Source: Zizania palustris (Eukaryota; Streptophyta; Magnoliopsida; Poales; Poaceae). Taken from it: a DNA stretch of 64,000 nucleotides. Below the pieces are notes generated by a model. The model was not told the origin of the DNA. It saw only the letters and a program-made list of their open reading frames with translations, and did no database searches. This document shows positions 54,073 through 64,000 of the stretch, piece by piece. Made by a program: the position numbers and the translations under genes. The DNA lies in assembly GCA_019279435.1 (NCBI GenBank), contig JAAALK010000081.1, positions 26,686,457-26,750,456 on the forward strand. The letters run 5' to 3'. The number at the start of each line of letters is the position of its first letter. Position 1 is the stretch's first letter.

Positions 54073-57000
54073 ATGGATCATCGTGAGTGGATGTACACGG
54101 GTCGCCCTAGTCAGGCCGAGGTGACCATGGATTGGATCAAGAACACTGAAGTATTCTTAGAGACAGCGTTTGGTAGACAGAATGTACGTGACAAGACCTG
54201 GTGTCCATGTAGTCGGTGCGAGAATAAGCGTCGACAAACAAAGGATGCTATGGGTAAACACCTATGCAAATATGGGTTTATGCCAAATTATACCCGTTGG
54301 ACGTATCATGGTGAGTCACAACGTCCTAGAGAGGAGGTGTTGCGACATCGCATGGATGATGATGAGGGAGGGGTTGGATTTATGCTAGATGACTTTGAAG
54401 ATGCGCATTTTGACGAAGCACGTGAAGAGGAAGTGCCGGAGCCAACGGCAAAAGCGTTTTATGACATGTTGTCCGCGTCAAAGCAACCTCTTCACGGTCA
54501 CACTAAGGTTTCTCAACTGGATGCCATCGCACGGCTATTGGCCATCAAGTCGCAGTTTAGCTTGAGTCGAGAATGCTTCGATGTTATGCTGACGGTTGTT
54601 GGTAGCCTTCTTCCAGAAGGTCACAATCTTCCGAAGAGCATGTACGAGTCTAAGAAAGTCCTCCGTGCACTTAAGATGCCTTATGAGCAAATACATGCTT
54701 GTCCCAACGGATGCATTTTATTCAGAAAACAATACGCAGACGCAACCTGCTGCGTGAAATGCAAATCCTCTAGGTATCTAGAGGTAGACTCCGATGATGG
54801 TGTGAAGAAACAACTCTCAATTCCCGTGAAGATCCTTCGGTACCTTCCCTTTGTACCGAGGATCCAACGGCTGTACATGACCGAGGAATCTGCTAAACAG
54901 ATGACATGGCATAAAAATGGGATTCGTTACAACCCAGACAAGCTAGGTCATCCATCAGATGGAGAAGCGTGGAAAAAATTTGATCAGCTCCATCCCGAGA
55001 AAGCTTTAGAGCCACGTAATGTACGAATTGCTATAGCAACAGATGGGTTCAATCCATATGGTATGACGGCTGCCACATACAGTTGTTGGCCAATGTTTGT
55101 TATTCCCCTCAACCTTCCTCCCGGCGTCATCTTTCAACGACAGAATATTTTCTTGTCCTTGATAATTCCAGGGCCTGAATACCCGGGGAAAAATATGAGT
55201 GTGTATATGGAGCCTTTGATGGATGATTTGGTCCATGCGTGGGAAGACGGTGTGTTGACATATGATCGATGTACAAAGACAAACTTCAGAATGCATGTCT
55301 GGTATATGTACTCTCTACATGACCTACCAGCATATTCGATATTTTGCGGCTGGTGCGTGCATGGGAAGTTCGCATGCCCGATTTGTCGGTCGACTCTAAA
55401 GTTCGTTTGGCTAGCTAAGGGTGGAAAATATTCCTCATTTGACAAGCACCGACAATTCCTTCCTCGGAACCATCCATTCAGGAAGGATAAAAGGAATTTT
55501 ACAAAAGATGTGTCTGTTAAAGGCTCAGCACCAATTAAAATGACCGGAGCCGATGTTCGTGCTCAATTAGAGTCTTTGCAAATTAATACACAAGGAGCTG
55601 GTTTATTGGATATGGTGAGCATCATGCATGGACTCACAAGCCATGTTTATGGAATCTTCCTTATTTCGATGATCTTCTCCTTCCGCACAACATTGATGTG
55701 ATGCACACTGAGAAAAATGTTGCCGAGGCCATTTTCGGCACAATCATGGATATTCCTGAGAAGACGAAAGACAATGTCAAGGCCCGACTGGATCAAGCGG
55801 CTATATGCAACAGACCTAAGCTCGACATGATACCTCCTAGAAGCGGGAAATCCTGGACGAAGCCAAAGTCTGATTTTGTTCTAACAAGGGGACAAAGGAG
55901 GGAAGTACTTGAGTGGTTTCAAACATTAATGTTTCCTGATGGCTATGCAGCTAATCTGAAGAGGGGAGTTAATCTAGCTACTCTGCGAATAAACGGACTC
56001 AAAAGTCATGACTATCACATATGGATTGAGCGGTTGCTCCCGGTCATGATTCGTGGCTATGTCCCCGAGGATGTCTGGCGAGTTCTAGCTGAATTGAGCA
56101 ATTTTTTCCGTCAACTTTGTGCTAAACAGTTGTCTCACACCGTGGTAGCAGACATGGAGACACTAGCGCCCGTGTTATTATGTAAGCTAGAAAAGATCTT
56201 CCCGCCCGGTTTTTTCAATCCGATGCAACATATGATATTGCACCTTCCGTATGAGGCCCGGATGGGAGGTCCGGTTCAAAGCCGTTGGTGCTATTCAATT
56301 GAGAGATTCCAAAAGATTCTTCGGAATAAATGTAAGAACAAATGCAAAATTGAAGCATCCATAGCTGAGGCATATGTTTTGGAGGAGGTGTCAAACTTCA
56401 CAACTAGATATTATGCGGACAATCTTCCAAGCGTGCATAATCCACCTGCCCGTTACAATCTTCCAGAAGAAGAATCAAATCTCAGCATCTTCAGAGGCCA
56501 ACTAGGAAGTGCAAGTGGTGCTGCTAACAAGACCTTACAGCATGAAGAGTGGCGTTTGATTATGTTGTATGTCCTGACAAACCTTTCCGAAGTGGAACCG
56601 TACATTGAGGAATTTCATCGACGATTTTGGCGTGGTTCGAGGGAGGCTAACATTGAGGAATCCACTGCCCTTCTTAAGTATGGTGTGGGAAATGGCAATC
56701 CCGATTTCATTTCTTGGTTCAAAACTAAGGTATTTCTCAAATTAACTTTTAGTTAGTTATACCTTTCAATTATATCTTATATGCGACTAATATACATGTT
56801 CATCGCGTTTAAACCTATAGGGAAGAACCGACACGACAATGAGTTCCGAGTTGAGGCAAGTTGCGAATGGTTGTGCATACAAGGTTAAGACATTCAAAGC
56901 TTACGACGTAAACGGCTATCGTTTCCACACAACAAGCCATGAACAGAGCCGACCTAACCGAAGAACCACAAATTCCGGAGTTTTTACTCCGGGCACAGAC

Positions 57001-57612
57001 GGGGTTGACTACTATGGACGACTCGAAGAAATATATGAATTGAGTTTTGATGGGAGCAAACCTCTTAACCCCGTTATATTTAAATGCCACTGGTTCAATC
57101 CCAAAGTAGTGAGACAGACTCCCGAACTTGGCTTAATAGAAATTCGTCAAGATACCACCTTGCCGAGTGAAGATGTTTATATTGTGGCTCAACAGGCAAC
57201 ACAAGTTTACTATCTGTCTTACCCGTGCAAAACCGTCGCACGTCTTAAAGGTTGGGATGTTGTGTATAAGGTGTCGCCACACGGTAAACTACCTGTTCCC
57301 AACAACGAAGACTATAACATAGACCCGAACACATACGACGGAGAGTTCTTTCAAGAAGATGGGCTACCAGGCATGTTTGTTATTGACTTGACGGAGACGA
57401 TGGAAGTAGATAACGAAAGTGGTGCCGATGCCGATGAAGGAGACGAGATTCATAATGGAAGAGACTTAGAACTGCTAGAGAGATTGCACTCAAGCACTCA
57501 ACGTGATGACAACATTCCACCTCCTGAACAGTTGGACGATTACATCATATCACGTGATAGTGATGACGATACATATGATCCAGCAAATCCGGACGGCGAT
57601 GACTATTTCTAG
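54073..57612 (+). pseudogene. CACTA TNP2-type transposase (Transposase_21 / DUF4218 / DUF4216), frameshifted
   Basis: The first part (54073 to about 55600) reads MDHREWMYTGRPSQAE, a transposase-associated region with CPCSRCEN, then the TNP2 core (PNGCILFRKQYADATCCVKC; IATDGFNPYG; ICRSTLKFVW). Near 55590-55615 the conserved continuation (GYGEHHAWTHK, PYFDDLLLPHNIDVMHTEKN) moves to the frame of 55698-56756, which implies a 1-nt deletion. That part has a DUF4218-like segment (MILHLPYEARMGGPVQSRW). A GT-AG intron (56730-56820) joins in phase to a DUF4216-like last exon (56821-57612) ending in an acidic tail. The protein would bind the subterminal repeats and catalyse excision. The frame break makes this copy probably inactive. 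Confidence 0.88.
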
Positions 57613-57716
57613 CAGCTGTATGAGAATTATGTTTAATTTTAGAATAAATGCGTTTAGAACACATTTCACGGTTTATCTAAAGTGATTTACTCTTTTTCAT
57701 AGCAGGTGATTGAAAT

Positions 57717-59838
57717 ATGGTGGGGGGTTTAAAGAAATTAATAAGTGCGGTAGTAGGAAAAGGTGGTAGATCCACTCCCTCTCAAGATGAGGTCGGGTCC
57801 TCATCTAGACCTCGAGGTAGGAGAACGAAGAAGTCAGCAGTGAGAGGAAAGGCACCCGCGCCCTCGAGTGAAACTAGCCATATACCGGCATCCCGTCGCG
57901 ACGATGATTACGTGCCGGATGAGGAGGAGGAGGAGCAGGCTAGGGTGGAGGAGGAGGAGGAGGAGGTGGGGGCAGAGGGTGGGGAGGTTGGGGCAGAGGG
58001 AGAGGAGCAGACTACAGAAGCGGCTGCAGTGTGGTTGCGTGGTCCTTCGTCACTCCCGAGGCGACCAGTGGCAGTAGCTGATCGTCCGCTTATTCGACCA
58101 GATGGAAATAGGTAAGTGTTGTAGAAAGTCTATAATATATTCTTTTCGTTAGTTTAATTTTTAATATATACTAATACTTTTTAATGATATCGGGATAGGA
58201 ACTGGATTATGGTTGAACGAGGAGGTCGTGAGTGCTCACGCCATGTAAACGGTATCCTCGGTCTTCTTATCAAGGAAAAGTTCCCTGGTTTGATATCTTT
58301 GGATGGGAGGACGGAGCCGGCGTACTCATGGAGGCACTATGAAAGTGCGCCGGACGCCCCTGACCGAGAAGGGAGACAATTTGCCCACCTAGCCGATCGA
58401 GTCAGGGCTGAGCTTTGGGTAAGTTTATTTTCTTAATATATGTGTCAATACTATTAACATGTGAAAACATATAACATTCTCTTTACATCTATATGCAGGA
58501 TTTTATAGATGTGATGAGGGGTATGCGGATCAGGCTGCCGCAGTTATTAATAGAGCCGCCAAGAAGCTTGTCACCGACATGCATTATGAGGCGCGCATTC
58601 AAGCTGTTATTGACTTCTGCGCTCAGCACCGTCGAGAGAGGAAAAACAAAAAGGATGCCCGGACCACCTTTCTGACACGAGAGGAATACATGATGGTAAG
58701 TGTATTCTCGTGTATCTTATAATACTTAATATTATGTAATTAACAAATTCACTTGCATCAAATAGGTCCCTCCACAGTGGTGTGCCGCTCATCTTGAGTG
58801 TTGGGGCCAAATTGTTGATAGGTGGTGTTCTGCCGAGTGGCAGAGCAGTCACGAGGCATGCCGCCAGCGACGCCTACTCATGCCGGGGGCATCACACCAT
58901 CAAGGCTCGCTGAACCTCGACCAGTTCAGGGCGAGATGGGTATGTAGTTACATGTTTCTTTTTTTCGCTTAATTACACAATATAACTCTAACTATCTTCT
59001 TGTTTCAGTCAACGGCCAATGCGGGTCAGGAATGCTCCCAAGTCATGGCATATGCTCTGGCTCACAAAGGGAGGGCGGTTGAAGGCAATACCTACAATCC
59101 AAATGACCCCGCTGAGTCGTACACTAATCGGAATGCATATCAACGCCTCCAAGACTATTCAGAGATGGCAAGGGAAGTGCATGGCGCCGATTATGACCCA
59201 ATCGCACATGACATCGATGGCGAGGTGGTCATGAGGGCTGGAGGAGGAAAGAGACATGGGCGATATTTGATGGGCGACGGCGCCATTGATACCCGTAGTA
59301 CCCCCTCTCTATCTGAGGTGAGAGCTCGGAGCTCGACCTCCGGTCCGGGTATACGTCCTCGCCGAGACACATCTATGGGTCTGATTGCTGATCTACAGGT
59401 TAGTTCATTTCATCAATCATCGAACACTTCACATTGTTTGTTTGAGAACATTAACTCTGAAATAATGTTTGTAGGCCCAATTAAATGAAGAAAGATCACA
59501 AAGGACCGAGTGGCAGACCCAGATGGAGGCTCGGCTGCAGGCTCAGATGCAAGCTCAGATGCAAGCCGAGATGCAGACCCAGATGCAGCAGTGGTTTGCG
59601 CAGATGGGTGGATCTTTCTCAGGTCATATGGGTCTGCCTGGACTTCCTCCTCAACCTCAACAATCTCCACGGACTCCACAGAGCGGCAATGTGAGTTTCT
59701 AATATTGTTATTGTCGGTTTTGTTATATACAAGTGTTCTAACTGTTTTTCTTTTTTTTTTCAGTTTCATCCATCGGCAGCAGGATCAAACACGCAGCCAT
59801 CTCCACACACTGGTCATAGCGGTAATGATAATTTGTGA
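57717..59838 (+). pseudogene. Second CACTA gene (Transposase_24/TnpA-like), 7 exons, one frameshift
   Basis: Exons: 57717-58111, 58199-58418, 58499-58695, 58766-58939, 59009-59398, 59475-59690 and 59764-59838 (TGA), with GT-AG junctions. The first exon is basic then strongly acidic (EEEEEEQARVEEEEEEVG). The middle matches the plant transposase-associated plan (WIMVERGGRECSRHVNGIL; GYADQAAAVINRAAKKLV; NAYQRLQDYSEMAREVHG). Exon 6 carries a Gln/Met coiled coil (QMQAQMQAEMQTQMQQW). After TGG at the end of exon 2, exon 3 should read DFYRCDEGY but lacks one T in a run at 58501-58504, which shifts the frame. In related elements this protein assists the transposase. Family assignment is from motif memory. 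Confidence 0.72.
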
Positions 59839-60149
59839 GGCGTGGTGTGAGTTGCCGTGATGAATTTGTTAATTAACTTAAACTTGTCACCGTTAACGCG
59901 AACTTGAACTTGTGTATCAATTTGAACTTGTATTTGTGACGTGAACGTGAAATTGTGATGTGACCGTGAAATTTGTGATGTAAATGTGATTTTTGTGATG
60001 TGCATGTGATTTCTGTGAATATCTGTGATTCAGTGTGAATTTTGGGGCAAATTTTGTGAATAAATGTGAATTTGTGATGCATTTTGTGATTGAATGTGTT
60101 TTTTGGATGAAATATGCAAGAAATAAATGAAAAAAAAAATTAAAAATAT

Positions 60150-60835
60150 TTTGCCGAGTGTTACACTCGGCAAAGCCACCTACACTGCACAGAAACGTGC
60201 CACGTGGCACGTTTCTGTGCAGTCTGGGGAGGCTTTGCCGAGTGCCTCCACGTGGCACTCGGCGAAGGGGGTGTGCCGAGTGCCACGGGGGCACTCGGCG
60301 AAGCCCCACGCGCCACGTGCCCCCCTCCCCCGAGGCCCCTTCGCCGAGTGCCACGTGGGGCACTCGGCGAACCCCCCTCGCGCCACGTGCCCCCCCCCCC
60401 GTGGGGCTTCGCCGAGTGCCCCCGTGGCACTCGGCACACCCCTTCGCCGAGTGCCACGTGGGGCACTCGGCGAACCCCCCTCGCGCCACGTGCCCCCCCC
60501 CCCCCCCGAGCCACCTTCGCCGAGTGCCCCCCGTGGCACTCGGCACACCCCCTTCGCCGAGTGCCACGTGGGGCACTCGGCGAAGTCCCGTTAACGGCTA
60601 CCCCGGCCGTCAACCGTGGACTTCGCCGAGTGCTATACGTGGCACTCGGCGAAGTCTATATTGCACTCGGCAAAGACTTCGCCGAGTGCCCGATAAATTG
60701 CACTCGGCGAACCCTCACGTCGCCGACACGTTCAGTGCCGAGTGGGGTTCGCCGAGTGTGGCACTCGGCGAAGCCTTTGCCGAGTGCAAAAGAGGCTTCG
60801 CCGAGTGCCCTAGGCACTCGGCAAATATGACCAGT
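60150..60835. repeat. Right subterminal repeat array of CACTA B
   Basis: More than twenty GCCGAGTGCC-type units occur in alternating orientation, often paired as inverted dimers around CCACGTGG. These are the expected binding sites for the element-encoded protein and form strong hairpins. Open frames across them are artefacts. Confidence 0.92.
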
Positions 60836-60847
60836 CCCGTAGTGAAT

Positions 60848-61799
60848 GCTGCTTAAAGAAAAAATTGGATTATACTAGCTTATTAAATTATTATAATCTA
60901 GACTCTAAATTATAATAAACGGGCATAATAAGTTAACATGTTTGTTTTAGCTTATATAAATAAACATAAGTTGAATTACTATAATTCAAGCTAAAACACA
61001 CATGCCCTAATAAATCTTAGAATTGAATGGTTTAAAACAATCTTATCATTTCGAACGAAATATAACATGCTTGCATTACAGTGCACGCGAACTTGGCAAC
61101 TTGGCGATAATGGAAAGGCAACAATCATCTCTAAATAGTAAATAGACTAATAGTTGATCACAATAATACTCCCTCTAATTCATTTTTTATTCGTTGTACA
61201 TGAATGAACTCTGTATCCACAAATAATATGTATATATAGATGTATATAAATTATTCTCTATTTTAAATGAATATTAAATATAAAATCATACTTATAACAA
61301 AAATATTTAAATTATATAAGGATTTATAAAGAAATGCACAGAAAATACAATGAATATACAAAAAAAATACACTACCTATTAGTTGGAGCAGCCAACGGTA
61401 GGGGGGGGCGCGCGCACCCCCTAGATCCGCCACTGGTTGTAACCCTTCCATCAATCTAATCAGTTTGGATCTGTAGTAATGCAGCTTAGAGAAAAAGAAT
61501 TGGATTATACTAGCTTATTAGATTATTATAATCTACATCTAGATTATAATAAATGACATAATAAATTAACATGTTTATTTCAGCGTATAGAAATAAGCAT
61601 AAGCTGAATTACTATAATTCCAAGCTAAAACAAATTTGCCCTAATAAATCTTAGAATTGAATGGTTTAAAACAATCTTATCATTTGGAACGAAGTATAAG
61701 ACGCTTGCATTACAGTGCACGTGAACTTGGCAACTTGGCGACAATGGAAGGGCAACAATCATCTCTAAATAGTAAATAGACAACTAGTTGATCACAATA
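60848..61799. repeat. Direct repeat of about 320 bp in the right arm
   Basis: Unit 1 (50330-50348 plus 60848-61165, split by CACTA B) and unit 2 (61463-61799) share CAGTTTGGA…TGTAGTAATGC and TCTTAGAATTGAATGGTTTA. The left arm has one copy (about 13840-14180). Between the units, 61166-61462 contains ACTCCCTCTAATTC (Stowaway-like end) and GGGGGGGCGCGCGCACCCCC. Confidence 0.7.
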
Positions 61800-62481
61800 T
61801 ATGCATGCGTATTGCTAAGGACATGTATTGCATACCTGTAGTATCCATACCCACTGCTGTAATGGATACAAACTGTGTGCGTATCCACCACCACTGCACC
61901 CGCGGGCGCCATGTATGATGTATCCAAGGGTTTAGGCAGCCAGTACGGAGGGAGAAGTGGGGGTCGCCGCCAGGGCTAGCACCGGCCGGAGGGAGCGGCA
62001 GCTCGCGGGTGGCCACGGCGAGGGCGGGCCCCGAGGCAGAGATGGGCGCTGGATCTGGAGCACGCACGTCGCAGGCAGAGATGGGCCCCGAGGGCGATGG
62101 GCGATGGGCGATGGAATGCTGGATTGGGACTTGGGAGCAGAGCAGCAGCAGGGCGCTGGATCTGGGAGAAGGCCCGAAGGGGAAGCAGGGCAAGGTCTAG
62201 GTTAAATTTTTTTAGGTGGCTTTATATATTCGGGTGAAACAAGTAAGATAGTCAATACTAGAGCCTTTTTGTTTCAATTTCTGTTGCAGCTACTTCTAAA
62301 ATCTGATGTGGAAATAAACGGTCTAGATTTTATACTCAGATTCTGAACTCAGATTGTGAGAATAAGTAACAACATAATCTAGAAATGAACTAGAATCCAA
62401 AAGCTAGAAAACACTAGTTACTCAGACTAGCTAGCTACTAAGAATCTCTAGCTGCTAGAAGCTGAAACAAACATGCCCTTA

Positions 62482-62842
62482 GCCATGTTTAGATTGTACT
62501 TGTTTATTTTTATAGAATAAAACTTACTTATTTAATAGAGACTAAAGTTTAGTCTTTCTGTTTGGATATAAATGGATATAAAGATTAAATAAATATTTAA
62601 TGTCCTATATAATTACTATATTATTTCTAATTATTGCTACACATTTTTTCATCCAACAATAAATGAGGATAGATGGTATCGATAGTACCTTTTAGTCCTC
62701 ATAAATAATCTTTCGGTGACTTATAGATTAAATTTTAAGGACTAAAATTTAGTTCTCGTAAACAAAGTTATTTGTAATTTTAACGACTAAATGATACTAA
62801 AGGTAGGGACTAAAAATAGGCAAGTGCAATCCAAACAGAGCA
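62482..62842. mobile_element. Tourist-like MITE (right arm)
   Basis: Counterpart of 11823-12183, with TTA on both sides (62479-62481, 62843-62845). Confidence 0.6.
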
Positions 62843-63580
62843 TTATACTTATAATTATTTATCTATTGGGTATAATATTAAAAATAAATCTAATTCTAAT
62901 AGGATTTTATCCACAAATAAATGGATAATCGGATAAACTGTCATTACTTGTCATTACTGTAACTGTAATGACAGACTAAAACAAACGTAAGCTAATAAAT
63001 CTTAGAATTGAATGCTCTAAAATGCTCTTGTCCTTTCGAAAACGAAATATAACATGCTTGCGATAATGATTATGAAAAGGCAACAATCATCCCTACACAA
63101 ACTACTAGTTGATTACAATGTATGCACGAGTATTAATTGCAGATTCAAGTGGGTCGTTTTCTCAAGATTATGAGGGAAAATGACATTGCAACAGACATAT
63201 TTTGTGTTGATCTTTAATGGATCATTAGGGGATGGCATTTCGTTAGACATGTCAACCATATCTGACCAAGAATCCACACTCCTTTTCTTCAATCTTGGCA
63301 GGAAAAAAACCTATCATTGCCCTACTCTTTTACTAGTTTTCACTTTCTGATACTGTTGATCATTGGAACATTGGAGGATGTCCCAATCAAAAGCCCAGGT
63401 CTAAACCATGAACTAGCTCCATACACTTCATAGTTTCGGAACAGGAAGTAAGGTATTTGCATCTGATGTGATACATACTTGTGATTTTTTTAATAATATT
63501 TTTTTAAAAAAATCAAATATGTATGCCCGTTTCAAAAAATTACAGAAGTAACATACGGTCGGCACTTGAAGCGCCGACTG

Positions 63581-64000
63581 GATCTCTAATGCTAGTGCCG
63601 ACTGATGCCACGTCAGCTCCAGTCGACACTTCAAGTACCGACGGGATGCTGAGTGCCGACTGGAATTGACGTGACATATTTGTTGGGAAAATGACACAAC
63701 CTACTTTCGGTTTCAGTACAACGCTCCAAGTAAAGTAGGAATTTGAACAAACGCTTGAAGAACTCCTTTGTTTAATTTTCCACAACTAACTAATGCAATT
63801 TGATCAAGAGAATTACGGGCATTGCAACCTATAGATGAGGAATGAATTAGCTTGTTTATCTTCAGAATTTGTTTCAATGTTTGTCAAATAATTAAATCTA
63901 CAAGCTGAGTTTATAATGGTTTCACCTTGTCTATCTTGTATGCCATGCAGGTAGTCTACAAGTATTATCAAATATCAAAAACCTCTCAAGTAGAAAAAAA
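63581..64000. other. DNA beyond the right arm
   Basis: It begins with repeats of an AGTCGGCACT/CAAGTGCCGACT motif (63595-63662), then ordinary AT-rich sequence. No gene was recognised. Confidence 0.5.

Larger units (their letters stand above)
50349..60844 (+). mobile_element. CACTA transposon B, complete (10,496 bp)
   Basis: Termini are CACTACCGGAAAAC on the left and, inverted, CACTACGGGACTGG on the right. The 3-bp target duplication is AAT (50346-50348, 60845-60847); the empty site is in the left arm at 14157-14159. Subterminal arrays of GCCGAGTGC/GCACTCGGC lie at 50370-50665, 51520-51605, 52450-52610 and very densely at 60150-60835. The interior holds a TNP2-type transposase gene (54073-57612) and a second gene (57717-59838), both on the plus strand. 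Confidence 0.97.
43487..63580 (-). repeat. Large inverted repeat, right arm
   Basis: Reverse complement of 11042-20940, interrupted by the 10.5 kb CACTA B. Without it the arm is about 9.6 kb. It starts at the gap, in the OSC intron 4 equivalent, and ends at GCGCCGACTG (63571-63580), mirroring the left-arm end. Confidence 0.95.

Noticed and set aside
60150..60835. Regular short repeats resembling a CRISPR array
   Set aside because: Units alternate in orientation, spacing is irregular, and they lie at a CACTA terminus in plant DNA.
60127..60856. Frames over 200 codons at the right end of CACTA B
   Set aside because: They translate the subterminal GCCGAGTGCC array; repeated peptides such as RRVPRGALGE are by-products.

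Overview
The window is nuclear plant DNA, almost certainly from a grass and probably a panicoid such as sorghum, sugarcane or Miscanthus. The evidence is spliced oxidosqualene cyclase (OSC) genes, CACTA transposons built on GCCGAGTGC/GCACTCGGC subterminal repeats, grass-type LTR retrotransposons, Tourist-like and hAT-like MITEs, and GC-rich first exons in AT-rich intergenic DNA. No tRNA, rRNA or CRISPR was seen. Taxonomy is inferred, not searched.

The host genes are three copies of one OSC (2,3-oxidosqualene cyclase / triterpene synthase). OSC-A (2452-7352, +) shows only the last eight exons; a Ty1/Copia element (1-2414, - strand) occupies the intron just upstream. OSC-B (15373-36703, +) is complete: I can place 18 exons, all in phase, giving 759 codons, the normal size for a plant OSC. 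OSC-C (43534-49138, -) has exons 1-4 only and is a pseudogene with single-base deletions in exons 3 and 4. OSC-A and OSC-B are direct duplicates (2431-8083 versus 28604-37712). OSC-C is an inverted duplicate of the 5' part of OSC-B plus 4.3 kb of upstream DNA (11042-20940 versus 43487-63580). The centre of that inverted repeat contains a run of exactly 1000 N (42487-43486), so the junction itself is unverified.

The rest is mobile DNA, and paralogous empty sites allow many insertions to be defined to the base. They include a 10.5 kb CACTA element (50349-60844, TSD AAT) in the upstream region of OSC-C; a second related CACTA (from 37998), itself interrupted by an LTR element at 42177; two short non-autonomous LTR retroelements (29651-31177 and 34390-35889); a solo LTR (4870-5197); five hAT-type MITEs with 8-bp target duplications; Tourist-like MITEs; and relics of a MULE and of another CACTA. 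The complete CACTA carries a TNP2-type transposase gene and a second multi-exon gene. Each appears to contain a single-base frameshift, so the element looks non-autonomous.

Functionally, only OSC-B looks able to make a full enzyme from this window. Its catalytic DCTAE motif is intact, but two active-site regions (WCFIR, and NGWSV before DCTAE) differ from cycloartenol and typical beta-amyrin synthases, pointing to a specialised triterpene product. No P450, acyltransferase or other tailoring gene is visible, so the window alone does not show a biosynthetic cluster.
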